Made by a program: the position numbers and the translations under genes. 64,000 nt of DNA from Apostichopus japonicus (lineage: Eukaryota; Echinodermata; Holothuroidea; Aspidochirotida; Stichopodidae): positions 7,378,213 through 7,442,212 of the forward strand of contig NC_092574.1 of assembly GCF_037975245.1 (NCBI RefSeq), read 5' to 3'. This document shows, one piece after another, positions 1-14,868 of the stretch (positions are counted from its first letter, which is position 1; each line of letters opens with the position of its first letter). The notes beneath the pieces were generated by a model. It was not told where the DNA came from, did no database searches, and saw only the letters and a list, made by a program, of their open reading frames with translations.

Positions 1-16
1 ATTTTTCACAGTTATG

Positions 17-324
17 CATAGGCGTATAGGAGCCCAATTTGATTGGGAGAGGGGGGGGGGGGGCTGTAACGACTTGCCCGAAAAATATAACCAAAATTTT
101 TCGCACGCTAATTATTGGGAAAGTCGTTACAATAGTAATGATAGGCCTAATAATAATATCAGTTTAACCATTGAAAAACGAAAAAAGTGCAAATTATTTT
201 TCTTTCAGTAGGTGCCCGAAAAATTCTCAGCATATTGCCCATATTTTCACAAAAAATATTTGGTTGGGGGCTGCATCCCCCCAGTCCCCCCCAGCCCCCC
301 TCCCCACCGCCTCCTACGCCTATG
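17..324. mobile_element. hAT-type MITE, copy 1 (diverged)
   Basis: The element starts CATAGGCGTATAGGAG and ends CTCCTACGCCTATG, an imperfect terminal inverted repeat of the CANNGGCGTA type also seen in the elements at 33778 and 59277. It is flanked by CAGTTATG (9-16) and CAGGTATG (325-332), an 8-bp target duplication with one mismatch. An 8-bp duplication and a CA...TG end fit the hAT superfamily. The interior has G and C runs near each end and no credible transposase frame, so it is non-autonomous. Confidence 0.72.
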
Positions 325-332
325 CAGGTATG

Positions 333-1235
333 TGTTCGATTTTACGATCTTTGTATAACGCGGGTATATATCTCATTGCTTAATCTCATTGTCTAGCTTC
401 ATCACAATTATCATGCTGTAAAAACTAAACTAAAACGTTTAACCATTATACCCCGACACTGAGCAGAGTATGATGGGTTTTAATATCATATAGTTGTTAC
501 CTTTTCGGAATTCTAAAGTATTTTAAAATAATTCTAAAAGGTAAGAATATTTATTTAATAACAACAGTCAAATTTGAAACTGTCATCTGAAAGGATTTAG
601 AACCTGTATTCTTTCCCTCTCTCTCTCTCTTGCGTGCTATGCGCATTCGCCTAATACTTGTCATATTATCGGCCATGTTGTTGTGTTGCTATCGGAAATG
701 CGGTGAAATGCATTGTCGACATCAGTCAGTGCTAATAAGCGCTAATACCGTGGTAACTTTGTTTTTTGGTTCGCATGCGTTTTTAAAACATAAAAACAAT
801 ATTATAACTTTAACCAGTTACATGTTCGATTAATGTCATTCAATAGTTAAGACTATGAAATTGATTATATACACGCACGTAGGAATCAATGCTTGACAGT
901 CAACCAATTCTTAGTCAATTTAACTTTGCAAAATTTAATTAGAAAAAAGGACTAGAAACTGCTTTAAGTTCGACTTTGTTTTTTAAAGGGCCGACGTTCT
1001 GATTGGTGACTCGTCGATAAGCTTTAACCTCTTTGAGCGCAATTTGTTTCCATAGTTACGACCTTTGTGACCTTATACTGAAAACAAAGGTTTGGATCTT
1101 TGTTCTCTGCCACCACTTAGTCCAACTTAATCTTCTACTTCTGATGACCTGGAGTAAAATATACAGAAGTGTATACGTGACATCGTATTGTAGATTACTG
1201 AGCCTTTGCTCACTATATGGATGGCCACAATGGCC

Positions 1236-1238
<3 letters not shown>
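333..1238. other. AT-rich non-coding stretch
   Basis: No gene, RNA or transposon could be recognised here. It contains a short CT run near 618-630. Open frames are short and not protein-like. Confidence 0.5.
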
Positions 1239-1266
<28 letters not shown>

Positions 1267-1325
1267 GGTGTATATATATATATATATATATATGGTGTAT
1301 ATATATGTATTTATATAGATATATG
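1239..1325. repeat. (TA)n microsatellite
   Basis: Alternating TA is broken by two GGTG interruptions. It directly abuts the hammerhead-family relic that follows, as at the second copy near 17510. Confidence 0.9.
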
Positions 1326-1326
1326 T

Positions 1327-1400
1327 ATAGGGAATTAGTTGGGACTAGTGGAACACTAGTAGTTGTTACTCAAAGATACCCAAGCCACCCAACTAAGTGG
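1327..1400 (-). mobile_element. Relic of hammerhead-bearing repeat, core lost
   Basis: Bases 1341-1371 match 17574-17606, including the motif ACTAGTGGAACACTAGT and the AGTTGTTACTCA stretch. On the minus strand this is the 3' part of the hammerhead family: the cleavage trinucleotide GTA followed by ACAACT. The expected CTGATGA and GAAAC core is absent. Only about 20 nt separate the stem I strand (AGTTG) from GTA, against 30 nt in the intact copy. I read it as an inactivated or truncated copy of the same repeat. Confidence 0.5.
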
Positions 1401-1440
1401 GACTTTATCGTGGGAGCAAAGGCCAGTTCTTAAGACAGCT

Positions 1441-2845
1441 GTTGGATTCCAGTTCAAAATTGACGATGGTCGTATTTGTAAATACCGCCACCAATTTTGA
1501 ATTTCTGTGTAAAATCGATGCAAAAGATTTGCACTTGTGTAAATACCATCGTAACACGTGAGATATTATTAAAACCTTTTTCTTTATAAGTTTTTCAGTA
1601 AAAATGATATATAAGTAACTTTTGAAGCTTATTACTCCAATTTTAGATTTATTTTTTTCACTTTTGTTAATATATCATGTCTTAATTATCTACCAAGAAA
1701 ACCCTTGAAATATGCATAAATATAAAGAATTTTCTCATGGATGTCAAAATGGATAATTGACTAAACATAATTTTTCTATTTTCACCACTGACGCACCCCC
1801 CCCCCCCGCTTGAATCCTCTCTCGATTATCAGAATCTTAAACAGGTACAAATGACCTCTGATTTTAAGAGGGTGTGTGAGAAAAACTGGTTCGCGGTTAG
1901 CTCGTTTTATGCCTGCTTTAGAAACAGTTACATTTTAATATAAACAATAAAGTTAATTAACTATAATATTAGTGAACTATCATTTCATAGTTAATTACTC
2001 ATACGAAAATATGATCGACCGAGGTTTCTGAATTAGAATGAATACTTTGCCGTAGATCGATCATAACGCAGTGATTAATGAAATCATAGTACAGGATAAT
2101 AAAATTATATATAAAGGTTATAATGTGTACGTCGTGAAATATTCTGGATAAGATAAAATATATTATGAATAACATATAATAGTGTAATATACAATTGATA
2201 ATATATAATAACCGGTATCGTTTCACGGTACAGTTTGTACAAATTGAATGTCTTACTACGTATATGAACAGGGTTTGACCCCTATCCTCCACCTCCCCCT
2301 CCCCTCCCCTCCTCCATCTCAATAAAATATCGTCTTTGATATTTAATATGATGGGCTTTCATTTTTTATCGTTGTGATCTCATCGCGCTTCACACACCCC
2401 TCCCCTTCAGTCTGTAATGTACGGTATGTAAGAAGGGGGCGGTATTTCCAAATTGCATGGTAAATCATTCACTGATGATTAATGGATGATAGTTGTCACG
2501 TGACATGACAAGGGCAGCATATCCCTGATTAATTAATATATTGATAGTAACTGAAACGAACACAGTTGAGTTCATAGAAAGTACAAGTGGCCGAGGACAA
2601 AAATGAAGACAGATTTTGTTTATATTTCCGTCCTTTAACGTCACGCCCTATGACAGTCAGATGTATGAGTTGCTGGAAACTGTGGGGTCATTTATCACAA
2701 TCAATGACGTCATTAGCAACTGTCAAGGTATGACGCGCTGAGTATCGCTTTGTACCATGTGTCTCTATGTGCGGTATAGTTTAGTACTGGTCAAGCGTAT
2801 TTGTCTTCTCACGTTAGTAGAGATGTCTTGAATACGATAAAGAGA
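1441..2845. other. Non-coding stretch
   Basis: AT-rich DNA with a C run near 1795-1807 and short pyrimidine tracts near 2290 and 2395. I see no gene or element. Confidence 0.5.
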
Positions 2846-2849
2846 AACT

Positions 2850-2866
2850 CATATATATATATAAAT

Positions 2867-2936
<70 letters not shown>
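2850..2936. repeat. (TA)n microsatellite at SINE tail
   Basis: The TA run lies immediately 3' of the minus-strand SINE and has probably grown from its tail. A second copy of that SINE near 45100 also ends in TA. Confidence 0.9.
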
Positions 2937-2937
<1 letters not shown>

Positions 2938-2938
<1 letters not shown>

Positions 2939-3055
2939 GAAATCGTAACGAGTTGAAAAATCAAGAACAGTGAAAAACTTCCAGCCTCCACCGGGATTCG
3001 AACCCGGGCCTCCCGCTCTGTACGCGGACACCCTAACCAACTAGGCTTTGGACGC
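2938..3055 (-). mobile_element. tRNA-derived SINE, family A
   Basis: On the minus strand a 72-nt tRNA-like head (3055 down to 2984) has an acceptor stem pairing at 6 of 7 positions (GCGTCCA with TGGAGGC). Box A is AGTTGGTTAGG and box B is GGGTTCGAATCCC. The anticodon loop is GTACAGA. The head is followed by CTGGAAGTTTTTCACTG and a TA tail. The same body and tail recur at 45029-45100, so this is a dispersed SINE rather than a single tRNA gene, though the head alone could still be transcribed by Pol III. Confidence 0.72.
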
Positions 3056-3150
3056 TAATTGTATGTCCGGAGGTTCGAAACCGGTAAGGAAGGTCGTAAT
3101 TCCACTGTAGGCGTTTGTCACCTGTATCGAACAATACTATAGTTCATAAA

Positions 3151-3151
<1 letters not shown>

Positions 3152-3204
<53 letters not shown>

Positions 3205-3250
3205 TTATATATATATATTATATAATAATATATAATAATATATATATATT

Positions 3251-3282
<32 letters not shown>

Positions 3283-3285
3283 AAA
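3152..3285. repeat. (TA)n / TTTATA repeat
   Basis: TA dinucleotides with TTTATA and TATAATAATA interruptions. Together with the array at 2850 it brackets the family A SINE. Confidence 0.9.
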
Positions 3286-3289
3286 AAAA

Positions 3290-7181
<3,892 letters not shown>

Positions 7182-7805
7182 GATTATGGCTGCTGTACCT
7201 CTCATCTGGATTTTTAAAACCATATTACTCTCTAACGCCAGCCTTCGACAGCTGCGGGATAACTGACTAAACGTTGGGACTACGGATCTGTCAATTCAGT
7301 AAACAAAAAGAATCGAGAGAGAGAAAAAAAAAACATCACACACACACACACACACACTGTTCGAGGCTGACGAGATCACGTGACATGAGCTTTACCTGCG
7401 GGGCTGTTCAATAGAACGCGTATGGGAGTTGAGCGGGAAATACTGATCCGGAACCAAAGCGTGGAAGTGACAACTTTCTACTATATCTCTTCTTAACGAT
7501 TACGAGCGGCCGGTAGAAACCCGAGGTTATCATCTGTGTAACCGTATATATACGTACGTGCACTGGCGAACGTGAGTGGCCAACATTTGGCCGGGTTTAG
7601 CTTTTCAGAGATGCTGGGGAAACTACAAATCATTGCAAAGCGAACTGAAAAAAAACCTCGCCATTCGTATTTGAGAAATTATCACCTTTTCTATTTGCTC
7701 TCCATCTACCTTGCCTGTGCAGTTTTGGAATGAATTGATTTTGTTTGCTCGTGTTAAGCTGTTAAGCCGGGATACGAATGATTTAGTCTGCTGAAAGGGC
7801 TGTCG

Positions 7806-7864
<59 letters not shown>

Positions 7865-8301
7865 CCTTTGGGAGTTTGTCAAATTATTCATACGGAACTA
7901 ATACGGATTTACCTGGATAACCAAATTTGCATAAACGATTAAAACAGAGCAGTTATTGCCAAGGTTTCTGTTTTCTAAGTTTAGTCTATTTAAATAATAT
8001 TGGTTTCGAAAAATGTCGGATATTGCTAACGGAAGTTTTAAAAATCGTTGTATAATATAGAGATATTGTGAATCGTCGTTCGGCTATAGAAAAAATATGA
8101 TTGTAAACTTGACAGCTTCGGGAATTTAATAGCACTGAAATACGCTGCTTTTTTTATGGTTTTATACTTCTGGGGTTAACAGCTATTTTAAGCGTGAACA
8201 AGCAAAATGGCCCTTTCAATTTACGACCAAAATTGTTTTCAATTCTTTTTGTAAATGAAAGGTAAGAGTGTGATGGCACCTTAAGGGTGGGGGTTGTCTC
8301 G
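7182..8301. other. Region 5' of the receptor's first coding exon
   Basis: This stretch should hold the 5' UTR and perhaps the promoter or a non-coding first exon. It has a CA repeat at 7334-7358, somewhat more CpG at 7360-7620 than its surroundings, and a pure TA array at 7808-7862. No TATA box or initiator could be assigned with confidence. An in-frame TAA at 8263 closes the reading frame upstream of the coding start. Confidence 0.4.
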
Positions 8302-8727
8302 ATGCAAAGAACAATGGGATCATACCATTGTTTGAAGAACGGTACCGATATATACGATAATCGGTTTCGATTTTGTGCACATTTTCTATTGGTATACTGT
8401 ATGTGTTTATCGTTGGTTGCTGCTGGACAAGTTGTCGATACCGACATCGCGATGTATGGTAAATGTTGTGGCATGCCAAGGAGGATAGGTGATATGGAGA
8501 CGACATCCACAAATTGTCTTGATTACTTCGAAACGGAACAAAATAAATTCCAAAATCCTCAAGGTCCGAAAAAACTTTTTATCGGTGGATTATTCCCCTT
8601 ATCCGGGACTCCCTTTGCAGGTAATGGGAACATCGACCGGCGGGTTGCGTGTCTTGCCCTGGAGAGAATCAATGCGATGCAGTTTATACCCGACTATAAC
8701 CTTGTCATGTATTATAACGATTCACAG
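8302..8727 (+). CDS. GABA-B-type receptor, coding exon 1 (signal peptide, start of Venus-flytrap lobe 1)
   Basis: This is the first coding exon of a class C G-protein-coupled receptor resembling the metabotropic GABA-B receptors, which sense ligand outside the cell with a bilobed Venus-flytrap domain. It encodes 142 residues. A hydrophobic signal-like segment covers residues 24-42 (FCAHFLLVYCMCLSLVAAG), with likely cleavage near Gly42. A Cys-containing linker follows (CC at 55-56, Cys72), with no sushi domain visible. The family hallmark LFIGGLFPLSG is at 92-102 and PDYNLVMYYNDS at 130-141, matching LPDYELKLIHHDS of GABBR1; Asn139 is a glycosylation sequon. An in-frame TAA at 8263 limits the start to ATG 8302 (weak context) or ATG 8314 (A at -3, G at +4, perhaps the real start). 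The exon ends CAG|gtaagt at a codon boundary. The Trp of vertebrate FPMSGGW is replaced here. Confidence 0.9.
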
Positions 8728-9475
8728 GTAAGTGAAATGACCATTATTTTATGCAATAATATGCTAGGTGACTTCGAAAAAAAATAATAATAATAAGTAG
8801 ACTAATGATTTAATGTTCAACGGTTACAAAAGTCGCTTCTTTTTTTATATTGATTTTTTTTTTCTTCTATAATATAAATTATGTTCTTTTTAATCTGATT
8901 CTTTTAATTTCAGAGTTATGTATTATTCACAAATTAGCTTGCGTAAGAGTTATTGACCTGAGCAAGATTATATTGAAAAACAGACAGTTCTTATACAATC
9001 GAAAATCAAAGTTGGGACCGAAAATTCTAAGCAGCACTAACATTCGGTGATATTAATATCGATTATTCTTGTTTTCCATTCATGAATTAATTTCAGTGTA
9101 TAATCTCACCCAATTGTCTGGCTCCTGCCTCGGTTTCGTTTTCCTGTTAATATTTAGTCTGTCGGTTTTGTAACATGTGTGACGCTATTTCCAACCTGCC
9201 GTTTTTTTTTTTGGGGGGGGGGGAGGGGGAGGGGTTGTGTTATGTGTCCATATACTTATATCCTCCACGCTCAATCATACTTCTAATGAAAACAAATCGC
9301 CAGGGTTTTACGGAAACACTCATTCGATCAGACTCATTAATCTATCCATTCATGGGCGTTTATAATCGGTATGGCTTGAGTCAATCTCAGTTTTGTAATT
9401 CTCGTATGTATCTGTATGAACAACAGACAGACTATCCAGCTATGAGGATGATCTTCCAAGACCATAACCATTTAT

Positions 9476-9476
<1 letters not shown>
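8728..9476. other. Start of intron 1
   Basis: T-rich DNA with TAA triplets near 8784 and a T/G homopolymer run at 9202-9232. I recognise nothing functional beyond the donor site. Confidence 0.5.
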
Positions 9477-9549
<73 letters not shown>

Positions 9550-9575
9550 GTATGTATGTATTAATTAATTAATTA

Positions 9576-9620
<45 letters not shown>
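9477..9620. repeat. (TA)n with (TGTA) and (ATTA) interruption
   Basis: Two TA tracts are separated by TATGTATGTATG and a short ATTA run near 9560-9580. Confidence 0.95.
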
Positions 9621-9623
<3 letters not shown>

Positions 9624-10315
9624 GCAAAAAATTATTATTTTTGTACAAAATCTGTATTAGTATCATCGCATACCCAACGGAAATCGTTAAAATTTGAGGA
9701 ATACGACCTGTACCCACGTTTACATATGTATGATTGTGGCATTTAGGTACATAAGCTACATAAGAAGGTAAAAACAAAACTGAGAGGAAACTGTGGAATA
9801 AAGCGTATATAATTAACTTCGGAACCTATACTTACAATTTTGTTTTCAAGTGACAAAAGTATCTTTCAATACGCTAACATTAGCATATTGTAATCCAGAA
9901 ATTTTCGCAATGAAATAACAAGGTTTGTTAATGTGTGTTATAGGTATATTTGTCAAGCTCTAATTATTTGACGGTGTTAAAACCACGGAGCCTCCAGTAT
10001 CGACAGCTTGTCACTTGATCAAATCGAACGACCTTTATTGAAGGTGCCGAAATATAGAGGTATCATTGCCTACCTATTCCTATACATTTGTCATCGAAGG
10101 ACAATACACCCTTTGTTAACATAATGCGAACCAACCTTAAGTAAAACTCTTCAGTTAATACAAAACGAATGATAATAAAAACAGACATTGTGTGAACATC
10201 ACCAAAAGGTTTTCTTGGAAAACAAATATATTATATTCTGAGCATTGCACGTAATATTATTAAGCTTTAGTTTGCAGGCCACATTGATCTCAACTGAGAA
10301 TTTATAGCGTTTTAT

Positions 10316-10346
10316 ATTTATATATAAATATGTTTATATTTGTATG

Positions 10347-10384
<38 letters not shown>

Positions 10385-10395
10385 CATATATATAT

Positions 10396-10429
<34 letters not shown>

Positions 10430-10575
10430 GATACATACATACATGTACATATGTATATGTATATATATATACATATATATGTATATATGCACATACATAA
10501 ACATATGTATATATGTGCATGTATATATGTATTTATATCCATATATATATCGACATACATATATAGAGTATATAT
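10316..10575. repeat. Compound (TA)n/(CATA)n/(TGTA)n array
   Basis: About 260 bp of alternating purine-pyrimidine DNA mixes TA, CATA and TGTA units. Such tracts can adopt Z-like or cruciform structure. Frames on both strands stay open only because the units lack stop codons. Confidence 0.95.
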
Positions 10576-13301
10576 ACATGCAAATACATAGCATGGACAC
10601 ATCCCTGTGGTTGGTATTTACTCCTGGCGATCTTTCTCTCACTGTCTCTCTTCCTGACTTAGACCAATATTTGCGTAGCACCAAAGTGGCTAAAAATATG
10701 AAAATGTTTGTTCTCTTTCCCCAGACTCAATATTTATTTAGATTTATCTGAACAGAGCAAACTGTGGACTTAAAGTAATATAAACATCAACACTATAAAC
10801 ATCAACACCAAAGCGATTATTTGTTTAGATCGAATATCGCTCTGTATTGACAACATGTATATATGCTGTGTAACAGATTTTGCGATTTTTGTGTGTGTGT
10901 GTGTGCGTTTGTTTTGCTATCTGACCGAGGACTTGAACAAAAGAATTCCAGGTCCTCGGTTGTGATTTCTAAAGAATCACCACGTCCTCGGAAGAATTCT
11001 ATTGTATGGGGTATTGTTAATGTTAGGGTACGTGGATTTGAACAATGGAAAAGACAATGGGGTCCTCGGTCTGAATGAAACACAAACATGTGTGTGTGTG
11101 CGTGTGTGTGTGTGTGTGGATCGTATTACTATGTATAAGTTCACTGTTCCTTGTATGTACCTTTTCACATAACGCTTTAAGGCGATTCCTAATATATATC
11201 CCTGGAGTTTTCAAGGTATGGACGACATTCTAAAAAAAAAGAACCATCCACTGTACTAGCAAGCTGTCTCACTTTTCTATATTTCTCACGTTTGATATTT
11301 GACAACTTTCTCGTTAGTCGTCCTCGATGTAACCATTTTGTTGGGACTTGGCGGACAGGCTGGTATACAGAGACGTTCGAAATTAACACGGGCTGATATA
11401 TAAATTAAAATCATTATTTCGTAAACGCAGGATTAATAGCTGTTTATGATGTTATGATGTTGAGGCCCCTGGATCTATGTTGATATATGATATTGATTTA
11501 AAAGATAAAAGTACAGTCATTTTCCCTAAATATTCCATATATGCATCTATCACTGTGAACAATGCTAAGTAAATGTAAAGAAATATTACACAAGTTATGA
11601 AAAGTGACGAAAATCACAAACTTAAATACATTAAAGGAGGATTTTGATTCCCGAAATCGTAATTTTTTTATACTAGCTAAATCTCAAAAGAGATACAAAC
11701 CCAAACATCATTGTTATAATAGTCTGTGTGATATAGATCAATTTATTCTAACAACTTCTTCAAACAAGACAAAACAGAAATCATATTCCATTTGGTAGTT
11801 ATCACAGATTTAATGTTCCTCCACGCACACAAGGCTGAAGAACATGGTTTAATATGTATTGATATGATATCATGTGTTTCAATTTTTCATGCCTGTATAA
11901 TTTATTTAAATTTTCACATCTTCATTGGAGATGAGCTAATCTTTTAATGCTGAATCTTTACATAATGAACCTTTTAACATCAATTAATGATGGCGTTAGA
12001 TTCGGTCTCAAGGATCTGAATATTCCATCTCGAAAATACGAAAAGGAACTTTTTGGAAAAGTTTTAGATCTTAGTGGCAATTATGACATGATCATATGTT
12101 CACAAAGTGACAGCTAGCGATCTTTAAACTAGGATATCTCACAGACGGAACAAGGTGTTTTCTTGTTTAGAGGGAGTTGCTCTTCACAAAGTTCTCTGTC
12201 ATATGAGCCAACGAACTTGAAGACGGTTGGATATGTGTCCTCTTTAAATCAATAATAAATTGCAGCTTTCATTTCTGACATTTCTTCCTCATAAAAATTT
12301 ATTAACTTATCGATCTCAGCAAGTAGTATAAAGTTAGAGGTCTTTTTATGAGATTTTTTTTCGATCTTGTTAGTAATTTCCTGTGGTGTAAATTTCCCTG
12401 ATTTTATGCCGTTTTCGGTCACATCTTGAGAATATTTAATGAGACAGTTACGATGACTTAATCTTCAATTCAATCACCGAATTACCACAAGAGAAAAAAA
12501 AAAAACATACAAGAGATTAGTTACAACAGGATACTTGGTACAAATACATGACGAAATGTTAATCAGAACAAACGTATACAGAGACAATCAAAGTTGACGT
12601 TTTCAAATTTAGACGTTTACAATTATTTTTTATTAAATGTCAATAAACATGACATCTGTAAAATTATGTATATAAATGTCAAAATAGTTTGAAAGTATTA
12701 AGACGGACACTTGTCGGTTACCGTGGGTATCAAATATAATCATTAAGAAGAAAAAACAGTGTTCCATTGACATGGTAAAACTAATGTTTAACTTTAGGAA
12801 GCAATGTTATGTTCACACGCTTGGCACATTGATTTTTTAAAAACTTTATATGTACTTAGTTACGTTTGCTAGTTCATGAACTATACATTTGAATGGGAAT
12901 ATCGACAAAGTTATTCTAAGCTACCAGAAATGCTATAGACGTAGCCTAACTGTAAATAATGTTTAAGCGAAGAAAGTTTGCCACCGATAAAAAATTTCAA
13001 ACAACATGGTTATAAAGAGGTTGACCTTAGAAATGTGTATAAAGGTTTGCTTTGTACCTAGAGTTTGTTTTGAATCAACAGACTAGGTTAAAAACATAAC
13101 TTTTGTCGTTCTTAAATATATTTCATCATTCGTCTGTACTGAGTTTGCATAAGTAACGGAAGTATGAAGGACAAAATGTGTTGGACATAAAGCAACATGC
13201 TGTCTCCGGTCAAATATATTTGACATTTAAACTTCTATTAACTAACCAATGACATCATCTGATCCTGAATTTAATTTTCACGTAAAGATGTCATACGTCA
13301 G
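10576..13301. other. Non-coding intron 1 segment
   Basis: Contains GT repeats at about 10892-10905 and 11091-11119. Short repeats of CCTCGG occur at 10925-11075 (GGTCCTCGGT, CGTCCTCGGA, GGTCCTCGGT), some in the same small region in inverted orientation. No gene seen. Confidence 0.45.
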
Positions 13302-13604
13302 CCGATTCACACAGAGATTACAGTAACTACTGTAAATCTTAAAGTTTTGTACCACAGTAAATACTGGATTGTGCTGACAAATCTGATGAAACGATAGCAT
13401 GTGCTATTAGGTTTGCAGTAAGCACTGAGGATATGTGTAAACCCAATAAATCCCAACAACTGGATTTGTTGGAATTACAAATATATCAGTTCTTACTGTA
13501 ATCATATAATAGCACATGCTACCGATTTATAGCACGATCCAGTTCTTACTGCGGTACAAAACTTTAAGAATTACAGTAGTAACTGTGTTCTCTGTGTGTA
13601 TCGG
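13302..13604. mobile_element. Fold-back MITE with long terminal inverted repeats
   Basis: The left part (CCGATTCACACAGAG, then AAAGTTTTGTACCACAG, then AGCATGTGCTATTA) is matched in inverted order on the right (TAATAGCACATGCT, then CGGTACAAAACTTT, then CTCTGTGTGTATCGG). Nearly the whole 303 bp folds into one hairpin with only some 50-60 bp of loop. There is no coding capacity. I could not find a convincing target duplication, so the transposon superfamily is unassigned. A transcript through the intron would form a long double-stranded hairpin. Confidence 0.72.
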
Positions 13605-14629
13605 GTGCATATGCATATAACCTTCATGTTGTTCTCAGCGACTTTTGAGAATTTGTATTCCTCGTCAGTAGAACAATAAGCATTGCCTTTCCGTACGTTC
13701 AATACTTCTCTACTTATAAAATATTTCAAAAAAAAAAACTGACTGTAAGTAAAATGGGTGTTCGTATTAAACCCATAGTTCATTTTTAATGACTTTTTCT
13801 TTTCTTTTTGGTTACCGAGGTCAGATTGACCGAATCTTGAGTAAATTAATCTAATTTGTTTATCAGAAGCCGGTGTACACAGTTTAAGCTGTAGGAACCT
13901 TTGTCGGCACGTATCACCCTATAAGATCCCCAGTGTTTCAACGGGGAACGAAATCTCGTTCAAATATTAAAAGCAAAGTCCCTAACGCGAATTTAAGGCC
14001 TAATCTGATTACAAAGTAGATTCAATTGAATGACAGGAGTGCTGGAGGACATTTTATGACCTATTAACACACATAACCAACTCAAAATGGGTCTATATAT
14101 GCATATGAACCATAATTTACACGTATGTGTATGATTGAACACTATTCACGGTAATGCTTGCTCCGTAAATATGTCGAACAATATGGGCTTAAGAGTACTC
14201 ACTGTACAAACCAGTTAGTGGTACTATATACGGTATGTACTGCTGGTTCAATGGCAGCAAACCTTAGCGGACAAAAAGTTTAACTTCGAGAAGGAGCAAT
14301 GTGCGAAAACTCAAAACTGGAATCAGAAAGTATAAGAAAGGGTCATGGCTTGCTTTAGAAAAGATGAAAATTCTGTCAAATCCTTCGATCCAATTTTGTT
14401 TTAGGGGGATTGGTTGGCCCTTGTTTTACCAAACAGATTGCCTGGGTTGCGTAACCCGTATTCTTATACTAAAAGTACAGTATGCGCCTAAGCGTGCTAC
14501 AATATGGCACGGACTGTACATACCGTGACAACAAAGGTTGGTCTTCAAGTATGCCATCGGTACCTTCCTCTGTATATAAATATAAACGACGTCATGAAAA
14601 TGGAGGGTGACATACGAAATTTAATATAA

Positions 14630-14868
14630 ATTGCTTCTCTTTACCCAGGTGTATAAATGGGGACTTGCGAGGTAACTTGTAAATAAAGTTGTCTGCGCCG
14701 GATTGCGGCTGCACCCTATGGGAAGTCCCAGGGGACACATGAATGTGTTGCACTGTGGTGCCCCAGGAGAAATTGATTTAATTGTGCACACTTTGGTGTG
14801 TGGGTGAGCCAAGTTACAAATGACCAGTCATGTGAGGGGCCTTTGGCCTTGAACAAGACTGTAAACCT
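14630..14868 (+). mobile_element. SINE family B, 5'-truncated copy
   Basis: From CCCAGGTGTATAAATGGGG through GAACAAGACTGTAAACCT this segment matches 21800-22053 closely. The tRNA-like head is missing, as is usual when SINE copies are truncated at the 5' end. No clear target duplication or A-tail is visible. Confidence 0.75.

Noticed and set aside
2984-3055. A functional tRNA gene on the minus strand
   Set aside because: The fold is good (72 nt, boxes A and B, acceptor 6 of 7, T run after it), but the downstream body and TA tail recur at 45029, so a SINE head is the better reading. The acceptor mismatch and anticodon are also unusual.
7334-7358. CA repeat as a regulatory element
   Set aside because: It is an ordinary short microsatellite with no supporting motif nearby.
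8287-8301. Translation start at GTG 8287
   Set aside because: A eukaryotic gene would use ATG; in-frame ATGs lie at 8302 and 8314 after an in-frame TAA at 8263.
8154-8512. Two minus-strand frames opposite exon 1
   Set aside because: The plus strand has the receptor exon with family motifs and a consensus donor; the minus frames match nothing and are its shadows.
10318-10751. YIYIY frames at this and about twenty other places
   Set aside because: They are translations of TA microsatellites.
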